This document shows positions 11,480-21,185 of a stretch of 64,000 nucleotides of DNA, piece after piece. Where the stretch lies: assembly GCA_022494885.1 (NCBI GenBank), contig JAGVSM010003447.1, forward strand, positions 97,796 to 161,795. Direction: 5' to 3'. The notes under the pieces are model-generated. The model ran no database searches, was not told the origin of the DNA, and saw only the letters and a list, made by a program, of their open reading frames with translations. Every line of letters starts with the position of its first letter. Position 1 is the stretch's first letter. Source of the DNA: Micrasema longulum. Its lineage: Eukaryota > Arthropoda > Insecta > Trichoptera > Brachycentridae. Both the position numbers and the translations under genes were made by a program.

Positions 11480-11650
11480 TCAACAGATGGAAGATTTGAA
11501 AGAATATGGATGTTCAAAAACAAGCAGACATGCGAAATGTTAAACAGTGTGTAAATTGTTTACTTAAACCAGCTAACGACATGTCATAAGACATGTAAAT
11601 GCCTAGACTTTCATATTTTCTTCTTTAAGATGTTTTCCATCTCTGTTGTA
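11480..11650 (-). repeat. PF palindromic family, single arm
   Basis: Carries 'GATGGAAGATTTGAAAGAAT', 'GATGTTCAAA', 'CAGTGTGTAAA', 'AAACCAGCTAACGACATGTC', 'ATGCCTAGACTTTCATATT' and 'TCCATCTCTGTTGTAATA'. This is the reverse orientation of the arm at 23,290 and 34,262. Confidence 0.7.
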
Positions 11651-12355
11651 ATAATTTAAAAAAGAAAATTTCGCTATTTATTTACAGAAATATTAACTTT
11701 GTTTACCGATTCGTAAGTAAATAAAATAAAAACTTACAGAACGCATGCAGTTTGCAGGACTGTTTAATGTTACGGTCAGAATGTTAATTTATTCTGGTTT
11801 TTTTTACGAAAAATTCAAGTTGCCAGGTATTTTTCTGACAAATAATAATTTCAATCAAATTTGTCAACCTGCATTTGACAATTTGTAGGCAAATTTTAAT
11901 GCTGATGAAAAGATAAGTGTGTACCATAATAGAACACACTATAAAAATATTCAAATTAAAAAAATTTCGAACCATTTGCGTAGGATAAAAGAACGCCTTG
12001 TTTGAACTAGGAAAAAATGAATATTGTAAAAAGCGCCAAGAGATTGGCGCCCTGTGGCGGAAATGTGAAGTTCCCGGAGAGATCTATGAATATTTTTTCT
12101 GTGTTGAAATTTAAATCTATTTTTTGAGCAAGATTCTGGTTACTCGCATTGTTTTGTTTATTTGTCTGGATCAGGTTTCAACCAGTTAGGTAGTGCTTAA
12201 TTTGTAGGTCAAATTGTTCGATGATTTAATACGGCTTGTTCGATAACAAGCCGTGTATCATAATTAAAGCACACCCCTTTATCGATATTTTTAGTGAAAA
12301 AAATATTTTATACTCTTTAGTCCCGAGACCATGCGTTGAAATCACTTTGATATTT
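11651..12355. other. No recognised gene
   Basis: A GC-richer patch at 12,015-12,085 has two open frames but no recognised product. Confidence 0.35.
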
Positions 12356-12517
12356 ATTTTTTGCAACATATCAGGCCATGAAGCCCAATTACAGTGGTGA
12401 ATTACAGAACACTTAGGCTTGATGAAAATCACATTATTTTTTTGTGTTCTCACCGAGAATCGAACTCAGTGCCTTCCGTGCAGTCAAGCGATTTTTCCAC
12501 AACACCACGGAGGCCGC
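12356..12517 (-). mobile_element. SINE-B copy (tRNA-derived)
   Basis: The reverse complement starts 'GCGGCCTCCGTGGTG', carries B box 'GAGTTCGATTCTCGG', then 'GTGAGAACAC', and ends 'CACTGTAATTGGGCTTCATG' before a T/A-rich tail. It is the diverged sister of the copy at 26.4 kb, in the same orientation. Confidence 0.85.
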
Positions 12518-12604
12518 AAATATTGTTTTTTTCAAGATAAAGTTGGCATTTGTGTTGTTTTAAAAAAAATACATCCAACTTCCCGTAGCACTAAAACTTC
12601 TTCA

Positions 12605-12865
12605 TTATGCATACTGCAAATAAATCATGTTTCCGTAATATCAACATACGTTAAATTTGTTATTCTTTTTCTTTTCTTTTCTTTTCATGGTCACGTCATA
12701 CCATATTAATATGCTATAAACTTGTTAATAATTCAAAAAGGAATTGCCCATGCTCAGACGCTGAAGTTTTTGTGGGCATTTTCTCCAATTTGTGGTATAG
12801 CTTAATTTTAAGATGTTTTTTTCGAAAGTGTTTTTGTTATTATATTTCTATGTAAATATACGCAA
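12605..12865 (+). repeat. Dispersed repeat C, copy 1
   Basis: Runs through 'GCATACTGCAAATAAATCAT', a TTTTC pentamer run (12,662-12,687), 'CATGGTCACGTCATA', 'GCTCAGACGCTGAAG', 'GTGGGCATTTTCTCCAATTT' and 'CTTAATTTTAAGATG'. The same order occurs inverted at 28,577-28,834. No coding capacity is seen. It is probably a non-autonomous retroelement or the 3' end of one. Confidence 0.75.
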
Positions 12866-13469
12866 GGAAAATAAACAAATAAAAAAATATAAAAAAAATT
12901 AAAAATGCGTTTTTGTCAAAATGAGCGAAATGCATTGTTTCATAATTATTTTTTCGTTGAATCTATTTTGTCCGTTTTAACGAATATGCAGCAAAATGAA
13001 TTAATCCGCATTTTCCAATGCTATTTTTTTTGTGCAAATAGCCTAAAGCTTTACAAATCATACTTATTTACTGCCCAGCAAAAAGCGTGCACTTATGCGG
13101 CCAAAAAAGTTTTTCCTTCAAATAAATATTATGTATCCTCGACACCAAGAGGTTGAAGAATGTTAACTTACAATGTAAGAATTTGCTGCGTAAGTATAAA
13201 TGAACAAAAACGGTGTTTTAACAAGCAACTGTTGCTATAAAGAGTAACAATTACTCCAAACGAAAGTAATGAGGACCAAAATAAATTCTGATTTCGAAAT
13301 TATATACCAAAGATGAGCATAATAACAAGTGGTACATGTTTTATGGATGCTGATAAAATCAATAACTTATATCATTTTAATTACGCATTTATACATATTT
13401 ATAAAATGTTTATTAAATTGTTTATTATGTTTTTTTTTGGAACGTGAGCTCATTAGCATATTGAGAAAA
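12866..13469. other. No recognised gene
   Basis: An 83-codon plus-strand ORF at 12,905-13,156 has a mixed composition but no motif, and a 60-codon ORF at 13,329-13,511 is Ile/Leu-rich. I do not support either as a gene. Confidence 0.35.
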
Positions 13470-14012
13470 CTACGGGTACTGCTCTCCCGTTATGAAGAGT
13501 GCAGTATCTAGCATTTTCGACGACATTTTGTTTAATTCGGATTCGGATTCACAAAAAAAAGATCTTTATTTTAGTCTTCCTTTAGAAACCAGGAAGCTGC
13601 AGTCACTAGATTCTCAACAACAAACCATCAAGCCGTTTCTCCCGGAAGGGTAAGCAAAGAGGATAAAACGCCATATTAGACTGTATGTTCAAGTATATCT
13701 CGGTTCTTCTACATTTATACTTCCTCTCATGCACGCGCGTCAATTATTCTGATTATTTAGATTTCACTTAATGTTCAGTGTATATACATCCTTAATACAG
13801 TTTTATTTAAGTTTAATTTATGTTTTATAATTAAACATTAACTATCATATGAAAACTTAATTGATCTCTCTGTTGTACATGGCATATAGTAATGACATGC
13901 ATAGTATTGAAACTACAAAAAAACAACACTATTTTCTTTTACCGCGATTTTCATAGAAACATGTCTAACTCAATACTGCACTCTTCATACGGAGGGAAGG
14001 GTAGTTCTGTAG
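13470..14012. mobile_element. Possible element with about 35-bp inverted ends
   Basis: 13,470-13,507 and 13,973-14,012 are imperfect inverted repeats. The shared core is ATGAAGAGTGCAGTAT, with GCTCTCCCG against CCCTCCG flanking it. The spacing of about 540 bp fits a MITE or a deleted DNA transposon. No target-site duplication is obvious. Confidence 0.4.
13492..13653 (+). CDS. Candidate first coding exon or small ORF, unknown protein
   Basis: An ATG-started 53-codon frame stands out from the A/T-rich background. It has an acidic, Ser-rich N-terminus (residues 8-22, 'IFDDILFNSDSDSQ') and then 'LPLETRKLQSLD' and 'TIKPFLPEG'. The frame closes at TAA 13,651-13,653, but that TAA is part of GGGTAAGC. 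A splice donor (GG|GTAAGC) would end an exon at 13,649 in phase 2. No partner exon can be identified. The start codon lies within the left arm of the inverted repeat 13,470-13,507, so the ORF may belong to a transposon rather than to a host gene. I do not recognise the protein. Confidence 0.25.
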   Translation: MKSAVSSIFDDILFNSDSDSQKKDLYFSLPLETRKLQSLDSQQQTIKPFLPEG

Positions 14013-14764
14013 TATTTAAACTCCAGAACCCGTATTACAATAGGAAAGTAACTAGTTAAACTTCACTTATCTAAAAAAAAAAGCGGTATTTAAAATTTTT
14101 AAACAAAAATGACAATATTTCTGTTAAAATTTGATGTATCTTAATCGGTAACATGAAATATAATATTTATTAAATAAAATATACGCATCATGGTAAAGAA
14201 AGCTTAATTTTACTTAATATATAATTTAAGACTGAACTATACGAAAAAACACACCACTTTGACGTAAAAAAATTAAGACGATAAAAATTGTACACAAAAT
14301 TACACTGTGAAACATAGAAGACGATATTATAACATTTACCAAATATGCTAACATACACAAATATAATACTAAAAAATAACAACACCATTTAAAAAAAAGC
14401 AAAGAAAACGTGGAAATGTCAAAAATAATATTTAATTAACTTTATAATGACTTACCTTACTACTTAAAAAATTAATGGAGACAAATTAAAATTCAACCTG
14501 AAAAATCAAACGATGCCTTTATTTATTTATTAAAATTTTTGTACGTAATGTTATTTGTACATTGGCGGGTTTATTGCCAAATGGCAATTTCTTCCAACCA
14601 ACCAATAAAATAAAAGTTTTATTTTTATAATACAAGTTACAGAACATATTCAATAGAAAATAAAGATTAAAAATCTAAAGATCTATAAAAATAGAAATAA
14701 ACGTATTTGTTTATAAATTACCTTAAATCAAAGCTATATTTCAATGGGAAAAAAGAGGAAAGAG
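14013..14764. other. A/T-rich stretch without a recognised gene
   Basis: No motif. A purine-rich run (GGAAAGAGGAAAGG) at 14,755-14,800 leads into the next LINE on its 3' side. Confidence 0.4.
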
Positions 14765-15115
14765 GAAAGGAGGAGAGATAAAGAAAGAGAAAGGAGATGT
14801 TTCTTCAGACGTCATTTAAACAGAGATAATGTAGTAACATCTTTGATGGTGGATGGGAGATGATTCCACAGTCGAGCTGCATGGCCACTATATGAGTTAG
14901 AGAAGAAAGAGGAATTGTGGATGGGTAAAGGGAGTGCCTTGAGTATGAGAACGTAGAGGTAAACCATGAACTGATAAGCGATAAAAAAAAATTCACGCAG
15001 AGCGTTAGGGTTATGGAGTACATTAAACAGAAGTGAGAGGGAGTGATAGTCTCTCCGCTGTCTAATTTTGAGCCATTTCAGTTGCCTACGACAATGAGAA
15101 TTGTGGTCATATTTC
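14765..15115 (-). pseudogene. LINE ORF2 C-terminus
   Basis: The minus strand reads 'RRQLKWLKIRQRRDYHSL', then 'LLFNVLHNPNALREF'. After a frameshift it continues 'SNSYSGHAARLWNHLPSTIK' and 'DVTTLSLFK', a TGA, and 'RLKKHLLS'. The W-L-x-x-x-Q-R-R block, H-A-A-R-L-W-N-x-L-P, and S-L-F-K-x-x-L-K-K-H-L are the standard closing motifs of CR1/L2-like and jockey-like LINE polymerases. The RT domain itself is missing. At least one frameshift near 14,990 and one stop kill the frame. A 72-codon ORF at 14,805-15,023 is in the shifted frame and its conceptual product is not meaningful. Confidence 0.8.
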
Positions 15116-15334
15116 CTAAGACAAAAAATGTAACTTATGCATGTATTTTTTACTAATCAAATGAGACATAACATGACTAAACCTTATAATATTTATTTTG
15201 TAACCCTAACGGGTTTTTAAAAATACATATTTTTTTAATTCAAAAAGATAACTCCATTGTTATTGGGCCCCAAAAGTCAAAGCCTCGAACCCTGCTATAC
15301 AGCAAGTTTAGTATTGAATACACTCGTCCAGTGT
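15116..15334. other. No recognised gene
   Basis: A/T-rich. A weak B-box-like 'CAGGGTTCGAGGC' occurs on the minus strand near 15,285. Confidence 0.3.
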
Positions 15335-15395
15335 TCGGGTTCTAGTTCACACACAGAACTGTATTCTTCATCAACCTGCACACTATAATATATAA
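15335..15395 (-). mobile_element. SINE-A 5'-block fragment
   Basis: The reverse complement carries 'GATGAAGAATACAGTTCTGT', 'GTGTGAACTAGAACCC'. This matches the upstream block of the copies at 20.7 and 9.6 kb. Confidence 0.6.
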
Positions 15396-16032
15396 AATTA
15401 AAAAGACTAAACATTCTCCAATATCATTTTCAATAAAAAAATATAATTATAACACGTTTACTTGGAATTAAATTTTGATTAGAATCGAAATTGTAAAAGT
15501 AATCTTAAGATTTAAATCTTGTTTGCCTACCGTGCAAACCATTGAAATGCGAGGCAAACTAATTTGTAAGTTATTTATATTAGATACTAAAAAAACAAAC
15601 ATGTTTCTTTGCTACAAGTAATGTGTTGAAGTCTCACAATTTGTTCATACAATTTATTATCGAAACATCGCATCGTGTGATAAAAATAGATTAATAATTT
15701 AAAAGGCATCGTAGCTCTATACCATATCTATACAAATACGGCCGCTCATGGGGTCCGATATGAAAAAACATGATTTAGATCATACAAATGAAATTAAAGG
15801 AATTTCTATGGTGTTCCGTACCTCAAGTTGCGTGATTTATACAACAGCTCATGTGTTATGATGAAGTTTGAGCTCAAAACAAAGAATATCACCGCATCTT
15901 TGTTATTTATTTATGATTATTAAGAAACGAATTTATTAGCTAATGTTTAACACTTTAGCTCAATTCTACCTTGAAATTTTTTTTTTTAAAGTGAAACAAG
16001 ATACTCGGTTTAATTTAATAAAATTCACATAA
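15396..16032. other. No recognised gene
   Basis: A/T-rich. 'TTTGCCTACCGTGCAAACC' near 15,521 may be a stray SINE head. Confidence 0.35.
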
Positions 16033-16206
16033 AATAATAAAAATAGGTTTATAGTTTTATTCCACTTTTATTTATATTATTTTGATTATTTTTTTACCAG
16101 TGACCGGGTTTTGTCGTGACCGACATCGCCAGACTGCAGAGCTGAAAAAAATTACAAAAAATAATAAATAAAAGTGGAATAAAACTATATACGTATTTTT
16201 ATTATT
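16033..16206. mobile_element. Foldback element with 50-bp arms
   Basis: Left arm 16,033-16,085 and right arm 16,155-16,206 are inverted copies sharing 'TAGTTTTATTCCACTTTTAT' (left) and its complement (right). A GC-richer loop between them holds 'CCAGTGACCGGGTTTTGTCG'. A single diverged arm occurs at 42,265-42,305. No ORF is present. Confidence 0.75.
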
Positions 16207-16244
16207 GTTATTAAAATGCAGTTCTATATATATATATATAGTTG

Positions 16245-16700
16245 GATAATTTATAAAGCGCCATTTTTGTGAAAATCACCTCAAGGGCGCTGTACAATTA
16301 ATAAATATCCCAGTACGTCTTGCAGCTACAGAGCGCATGGACGGTTGGGATTCTAGTTCCTCGTTTTCAATTAAGATCAATCAAAAATTATAATAGATAG
16401 GAGCTAGATTACAGGACGTCTTGCAGCTACAGAGCGCATAGACAGTTAGAAATTTAGCCCCCATTTACACTTTTAAAAATTGACAAATAAATTTAGTGTA
16501 TTACAAAATAATAATAATATGAATAGTAAAAAGGAGTAAGATTACAACACGCCTTGCTGCTACTAAGCGCATAAACGATTGGAATTCTAGACCCCGTTTA
16601 CAAAATTAAGGTATTTTAAAGTTGAAATATGAAAGCTAGATAACCAATCATCGTGCAGCTACAAAGCGCATGGATGAGAGGAATTCCAGCAAAGTTAAAA
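16245..16700 (+). repeat. Degenerate minisatellite, about 105-120-bp unit
   Basis: The block 'CTTGCAGCTACAGAGCGCAT' recurs at about 16,318, 16,418, 16,548 (as GCTGCTACTAAGCGCAT) and 16,650, each time followed by a 'GATTGGAATTCTAG'-like stretch. The array starts with 'AAGGGCGCTGTACAAT'. It is preceded by a (TA)8 run at 16,226-16,241. It is non-coding. Confidence 0.75.
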
Positions 16701-16864
16701 CAATATCAATAAATTTATAAAAAATAGAGTATAGTAGTAAATTGGTCAATTGACCAAGAAATGTCTGTACAAAAACTCAATACATCAATAAAATTCGGTT
16801 AAATAATGTAAAATAATTATTAAAATCAACAATAATTTAGGTTTGGCAAAATTATTTTGATCAA

Positions 16865-17230
16865 CAGATAAAAGAATGGAAGGAATTTAGATATACCAAC
16901 ATAGACAGAATGGTTAATATTACAGAGTATAAAAAGTGGCAAATAAAAATAAAAATTGGGAAGGTCCAATGTCTTGCAGGGTACCCGCTGGCACAGCGCG
17001 GGTTTAAACTGTGTAACTCGGTTATAAGCTTAGACTACACCCTGTCTGCGTAATCTATAAGTGTGAAAGCACAACAATTAATGATATGAATCATACATGT
17101 ATAAAACATGTGAGTCGAGGTCCTGTAAAATAAACCAGCTAATGACAGGTCAAAAGCCTTGTAAATACCTAGACTTCTATGTTCCCTTCTAATACAATAT
17201 TCTTCATCTCGGTTGAAATATGTGAATACT
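16865..17230 (-). repeat. PF family copy interrupted by about 190 bp
   Basis: 16,865-16,930 ('AAAGAATGGAAGGAATTTAG', 'GACAGAATGGTTAATATTAC') and 17,128-17,230 ('AAACCAGCTAATGACAGGTC', 'AATACCTAGACTTCTATG') are consecutive in other PF copies. The intervening segment (about 16,932-17,127) is foreign and GC-richer ('GGTACCCGCTGGCACAGCGC'). Confidence 0.65.
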
Positions 17231-17258
17231 TTACTTTTCATAAAATAGATAAAACAAC

Positions 17259-17314
17259 TTTGTTTTTAACCACTAATTTTTAAACTATTTTTAAAATAAG
17301 TGGTTAAAAACAAA
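17259..17314. repeat. Perfect 16-bp hairpin
   Basis: TTTGTTTTTAACCACT (17,259-17,274) and its exact complement AGTGGTTAAAAACAAA (17,299-17,314) flank a 24-base A/T loop. It sits between a PF copy and repeat E. Confidence 0.85.
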
Positions 17315-17344
17315 CATGTTTTATTTATTTTTATTTTTTTATTT

Positions 17345-17510
17345 ATTTTTTACATATTTATTACAGCAATTTTCAAGTTATTATTTATACAACAAATTGA
17401 TTAAGTTGTAAAAGTAAACATACATATTTTTTATTTTTGCTGTTGGTTCATCTAAACTGCCTAACTAGGGATAGCTTCCCCGTTCTAAGGCAGTAAATTA
17501 TGTATTTTAC
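17345..17510 (+). repeat. Dispersed repeat E, copy 2
   Basis: 'TATTTATTACAGCAATTTTC', 'GCCTAACTAGGGATAGCTTC' and 'CCGTTCTAAGGCAGTAAAT' match 8,385-8,530 inverted. Confidence 0.6.
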
Positions 17511-17689
17511 AATAATATTAAAAAGTAATTACAGTTTTATCATAATGTGTGCTTTTTCAGTCTTAAAAGTAAACAATAAATACGAGAAAACATAAATAAT
17601 ACCAAAATCTTATTATCCTATTATAATTAATAACCACAAAGTTAGTGCTTCAAATATAAAATTTACTTAACTTTTCACTTAAACAAGCT

Positions 17690-17740
17690 TTCTAGATACG
17701 CTGCAATTGGAGCGAACAGAAAATGATGATAATGCCGATT
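17690..17740 (+). mobile_element. SINE-A 3'-end scrap
   Basis: 'AGATACGCTGCAATTGGAGC' and 'ATGATGATAATG' match the SINE-A end, but the middle is deleted. Confidence 0.45.
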
Positions 17741-18064
17741 TTTTTAAAACCACTAGTCGGTACACTTAAGGCTGGCGTCATGTGAAATCTGAGCTAAAGG
17801 GTGCATTTTACATTTTGGGAAAAAAAGGTAGACACGTGATTGTAAATATTGAATACCGGCGGCACGGTCCTGGAAAGGGTTGAACGAATAAGATAAATAT
17901 ATTACCATTGTTAAGAATAAGTCGAAATTCAGAGTTCAATATTATTGTTATAATTTTGCGAGGTTTGCTAGAGTGGAAATTATTTTGTTATGTAATGTTA
18001 TAATTTTATTTACAAAGTACAATATATTTTATACTATTATATTTTTATAACACTCAAACTAGCT

Positions 18065-18240
18065 ATATGGATATTTGTTTTGAACAAAAACCATCGCCAG
18101 CCATCCCACAAAACAATTCGATAGACCCAGCATCCCTAATCTCTTTTGGCAACTTATTATTAAACATCTTTAGGCTTTATAAGTTCAAATTGTTCTGAGT
18201 TGCTTAATTCTTATTTTTGGGAGTCTAGAACATTCACCCA
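18065..18240 (-). pseudogene. LINE ORF2 C-terminal scrap
   Basis: The minus strand encodes 'KMFNNKLPKEIRDAGSIELF' and a short tail ending at TAG near 18,065. F-N-x-L-P-x-E-I-R followed by S-x-x-x-F is the closing motif of LINE polymerases. Upstream codons ('EQFELIKPKDV') are in a shifted frame. Only this block survives, so the assignment rests on one motif. Confidence 0.5.
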
Positions 18241-19374
18241 TCTAATAGGATAGCAATGAATTTTGTTTTTACGCTAAATATTACTAAACCTGTATTTGGG
18301 TAACAATTTTTTCATTAATTTCAAAACTTATTTAGGTACGTATTTAATCATATACTTTTGATAAAGCGAAAAATAAACCTTTTTTTCCGGTGTAAAAATT
18401 AAAATAATTATAAATCCAGGCACTAACAGAGTTTACGTCTTAAATCAACTAGTTTTTTTTGTTATAATACTTTGAAAAAATACTTATTGTAAGTCATTAG
18501 CCCAGTAAATTTCTAAAATTTAAAATTCCTTCATACGTAAATTATGATTTTTTGCATCTAGCAATAACAAAAATAGTTTTTTACAGAATATAAAAAGTTA
18601 AAAAAACAGGTCGTAAGTATTGACTCTTTATAGAACACATTTTTTGTTTCGATTTATGTCTTCCAAACCAAATGAAACGTGTTTTTTTAAAAAGATACTA
18701 AGCATATTGCATTAGAAAATCTGAGTGGTAGACAGATCTACCAGTGAACGTTATTACGATACTTTTGTGACATAAGACTTATTATTAGTGCAAAACTATT
18801 TAAATGAAGACCTTAATTTTGGTGGTATATGTATGAATGCATCGTTTTCTTTTAGTATATTATAAAGGGTTAATATTTCAAAAAAAAAAGTAAAATTTTA
18901 ATGTTAAATCTAGTTTTACTTATACGTTTTTATGGGCATGAAATAATGCTCGTTCTAAGATGCCCGCTATCTAATCAACAAAAAGTTGAAGTCCAAAGGA
19001 AACATAAAAGATTTTGTCTATTTTCAGTTCAGTGCCAGCTTATGGCGTTAATTGTCGAAATCACTAAAGTACATGCTTGAACTACAAAAAAATAAGTATT
19101 TGACAAGTTAAATTGAAAAAAGTATTCCTAGCAGCTTAAATAGATACAAAAATACCTGTTCCAAAGCTTTAAATAAATTAATGACTTAATTAGTGGTGAC
19201 TTCTTTTTATATTGTTTTTATATAACTTGGCATGCAACTAACCTTGAAATATTTGTTGTTTTGATACTTTTGCTTTAAAGTGCTCATTTTACGTGATCAC
19301 TTTCACACTACGAATAATTTACTATTCTACACATGTGTGAGCATCCATATTTTATTTAAAACGTTTTAAACCAT
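18241..19374. other. A/T-rich stretch without a recognised gene
   Basis: No ORF of interest or named repeat is seen on either strand. Confidence 0.4.
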
Positions 19375-19545
19375 TTCCCTACCGTGCTTGTTTCCCAGCA
19401 GGGTTGTAGTAAAATATTTGGTTTAACTGTGGTTTCATGAAATATTTTATTGTTTCTAGACTGGTGTTCGAAGCGTAAGATTTATTACCTGATCTCTCAA
19501 ATAACATAAATGATGATAAATTGAAATACTAATTAAGTATTCGAT
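19375..19545 (+). mobile_element. SINE-A body, truncated
   Basis: 'CCCTACCGTGCTTG', 'GAAATATTTTATTGTTTCTA', 'GACTGGTGTTCGAAGCGTAA' and 'ATAAATGATGATAAATTG' follow the SINE-A order without its A box. Confidence 0.6.
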
Positions 19546-19559
19546 GGTTGCGGAAAAAG

Positions 19560-20010
19560 ATGTAGGGGTCATAGCTGATGACACACATACATGTGTTTAT
19601 CTGAAATATGGAACAACGGCTGCAAGAAGAAACTCAACGTTTTCTATTGGAAACAATATATTATATTCTACAAGACCAACAGTATTGCACATAAGACATC
19701 TATCTACATAAGAGCAACGTCCTAGAGGACATTAACTTCATTTTTGCCATGAAGACATCAAGGAAAAGGAACGCGGCCGATAAAGAGACCACGAGGCGTG
19801 GTAACGTCAGTCTGCCCAACCAAGTCAGCTCAACGCCGTCACTCAGTTACAGCGTGTAGTCCAAGTGCAGTCAGTTCAACACGGCATCGCCGTAACGCGC
19901 GTGGACATAATTCAATTCATTATAAATAATAATAAGTAATTAATTTCCATTAAACCTCTTATCTCGTGTCTTCTGTAAATCTGCAACTGAGGTAAGAGCC
20001 ACAACCTCAA
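19560..20010 (+). other. LTR-like, CpG-containing block
   Basis: After a TGT-start-like 'GATGTAGGGGTCATAGC' comes a GC-rich segment with many CpGs (19,770-19,905). Then follow a TATA-like 'CATTATAAATAATAATA' (19,918), ATTAAA (19,949) and a pyrimidine-rich 'CTCTTATCTCGTGTCTTCTG'. This U3/R/U5-like order suggests a solo LTR or an old promoter. No target-site duplication or primer-binding site is clear. Confidence 0.2.
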
Positions 20011-20013
20011 CAA

Positions 20014-20295
20014 CTAGCAAAATCCTACAAGGAAACGATGATGATTATTTTTCAATGAATTACTATACATGCCATTCGCGTCAGTATTTGCACAATAGTG
20101 TAAAAAAAATTGCAAACCTCTTGACGGTAAAATGACGAACTTGACAAACTTGACCGCAAACAGACTTAACCCAAATAGTTCCGCATAAGTGCGTCGGTTT
20201 TTTTGTTCAGACAATGGCGAAGGGTTAACAAATAAACCTTTGGGCCAAGGAAAGAAAGTGATGAAAGAATATTCCTTATTTGAAAAGTCAGTCAA
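20014..20295 (-). other. Unassigned 93-codon ORF
   Basis: ATG-started on the minus strand, with blocks such as 'FFPWPKGLFVNPSPLSEQKN' and 'FGLSLFAVKFVKFVILPSRG' that read more like protein than the background. The opposite strand is also open at one end ('KPLGQGKKVMKEYSLFEK'). I do not recognise either. It lies between an LTR-like block and a SINE, so a transposon origin is plausible. Confidence 0.2.
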
Positions 20296-20344
20296 AAGGA
20301 TTTCTCTAGCAGTATTTTGATCCTGTACATATCTTTAAAAAATA

Positions 20345-20705
20345 ATAATTATCATTATCATCCCTTTATCCGCACCCGATGAAGCATAGGGCACTAAATT
20401 TTAACACTAAATGCAACGTACCTTGATCATTTGTAACAGGAAGGTTAGGTGATGAGTTTAACGTTTCACGTACCAGTACGGGAACAGAGAAATATGTCAG
20501 TGTTTACCATTTTTAAAACAAATATTTCACAAAGAACCCGTTAGCGATCGAACCTGGGAATTTAATCATAAAAAGCGCATGCGCCAATCACTAATCTACC
20601 AGGCAGACTCATCTTCACTTGATTTCATCGGCAGCACCTGTCAAGGGTTCTAGTTATATTTTACACACAGAACTGTATTATTCATCTGCCTGAACACAGA
20701 CTAAA
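20345..20705 (-). mobile_element. SINE-A copy with 5' block
   Basis: Reverse complement: 'GTTCAGGCAGATGAATAATA', 'CAGTTCTGTGTGTAAAATAT', 'AGTCTGCCTGGTAGATTAGT' (A box), 'CCCAGGTTCGATCGC' (B box). It ends 'GTGCCCTATGCTTCATCGGG' then 'TGCGGATAAAGGGATGATAA'. This is one of the most complete copies. Confidence 0.85.
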
Positions 20706-20845
20706 TTGAATAATTGTAGAATGATTCAGAAGTTTCCACCTCTTAAAATTTATCAAAAGAGACCAATATCTCAACAGTGAGGAACGAATTTCGAAAAAAA
20801 AAAGTAGTACTGTGGAAAATTAAAACATTCATTTTGATTGTTCAT

Positions 20846-21185
20846 TTATTAGGGATAATTTTTAGAGGGCATTTTTTTAAACTCAAGGATGATGTACAAT
20901 AAGTATCTCAATACTTCTTGAAGTAACAGAGTGCATAGATGATTGGAATTCTTGTACGTAGTTTCCATTATAACAAATTTTAACAAAAGATACGAGCTAG
21001 ATTACAAATACAAAGCACATTCAATCTGCCACTGAAATTATTACAGCACGTGAAATCAAGCCACCATTTGACTTTTTAGGGATTTTTATAAAATCGTTTG
21101 CATATAAGGCTATGTAACAACACGTCATGTAGCTACAGAAGTTGAAATCCTGGACCTTTAAGTAAAAATTTAATTCCATTTACAA
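20846..21185 (+). repeat. Decayed relative of the 16.3-kb minisatellite
   Basis: 'GATGTACAATAAGTATCTCA', 'AGTAACAGAGTGCATAGATG', 'ATTGGAATTC' and 'CACGTCATGTAGCTACAGAA' echo the 16,245-16,700 unit. About three units are left, much diverged. Confidence 0.55.

Noticed and set aside
12015..12085. Short frame reading 'RQEIGALWRKCEVPGEIYEY'
   Set aside because: Protein-like at a glance, but only about 28 codons, with an equally open overlapping frame. No support for either.
16245..16700. CRISPR-like array
   Set aside because: Repeats are long, imperfect and about 105-120 bp apart with similar spacers, in a eukaryotic setting. It is a minisatellite.
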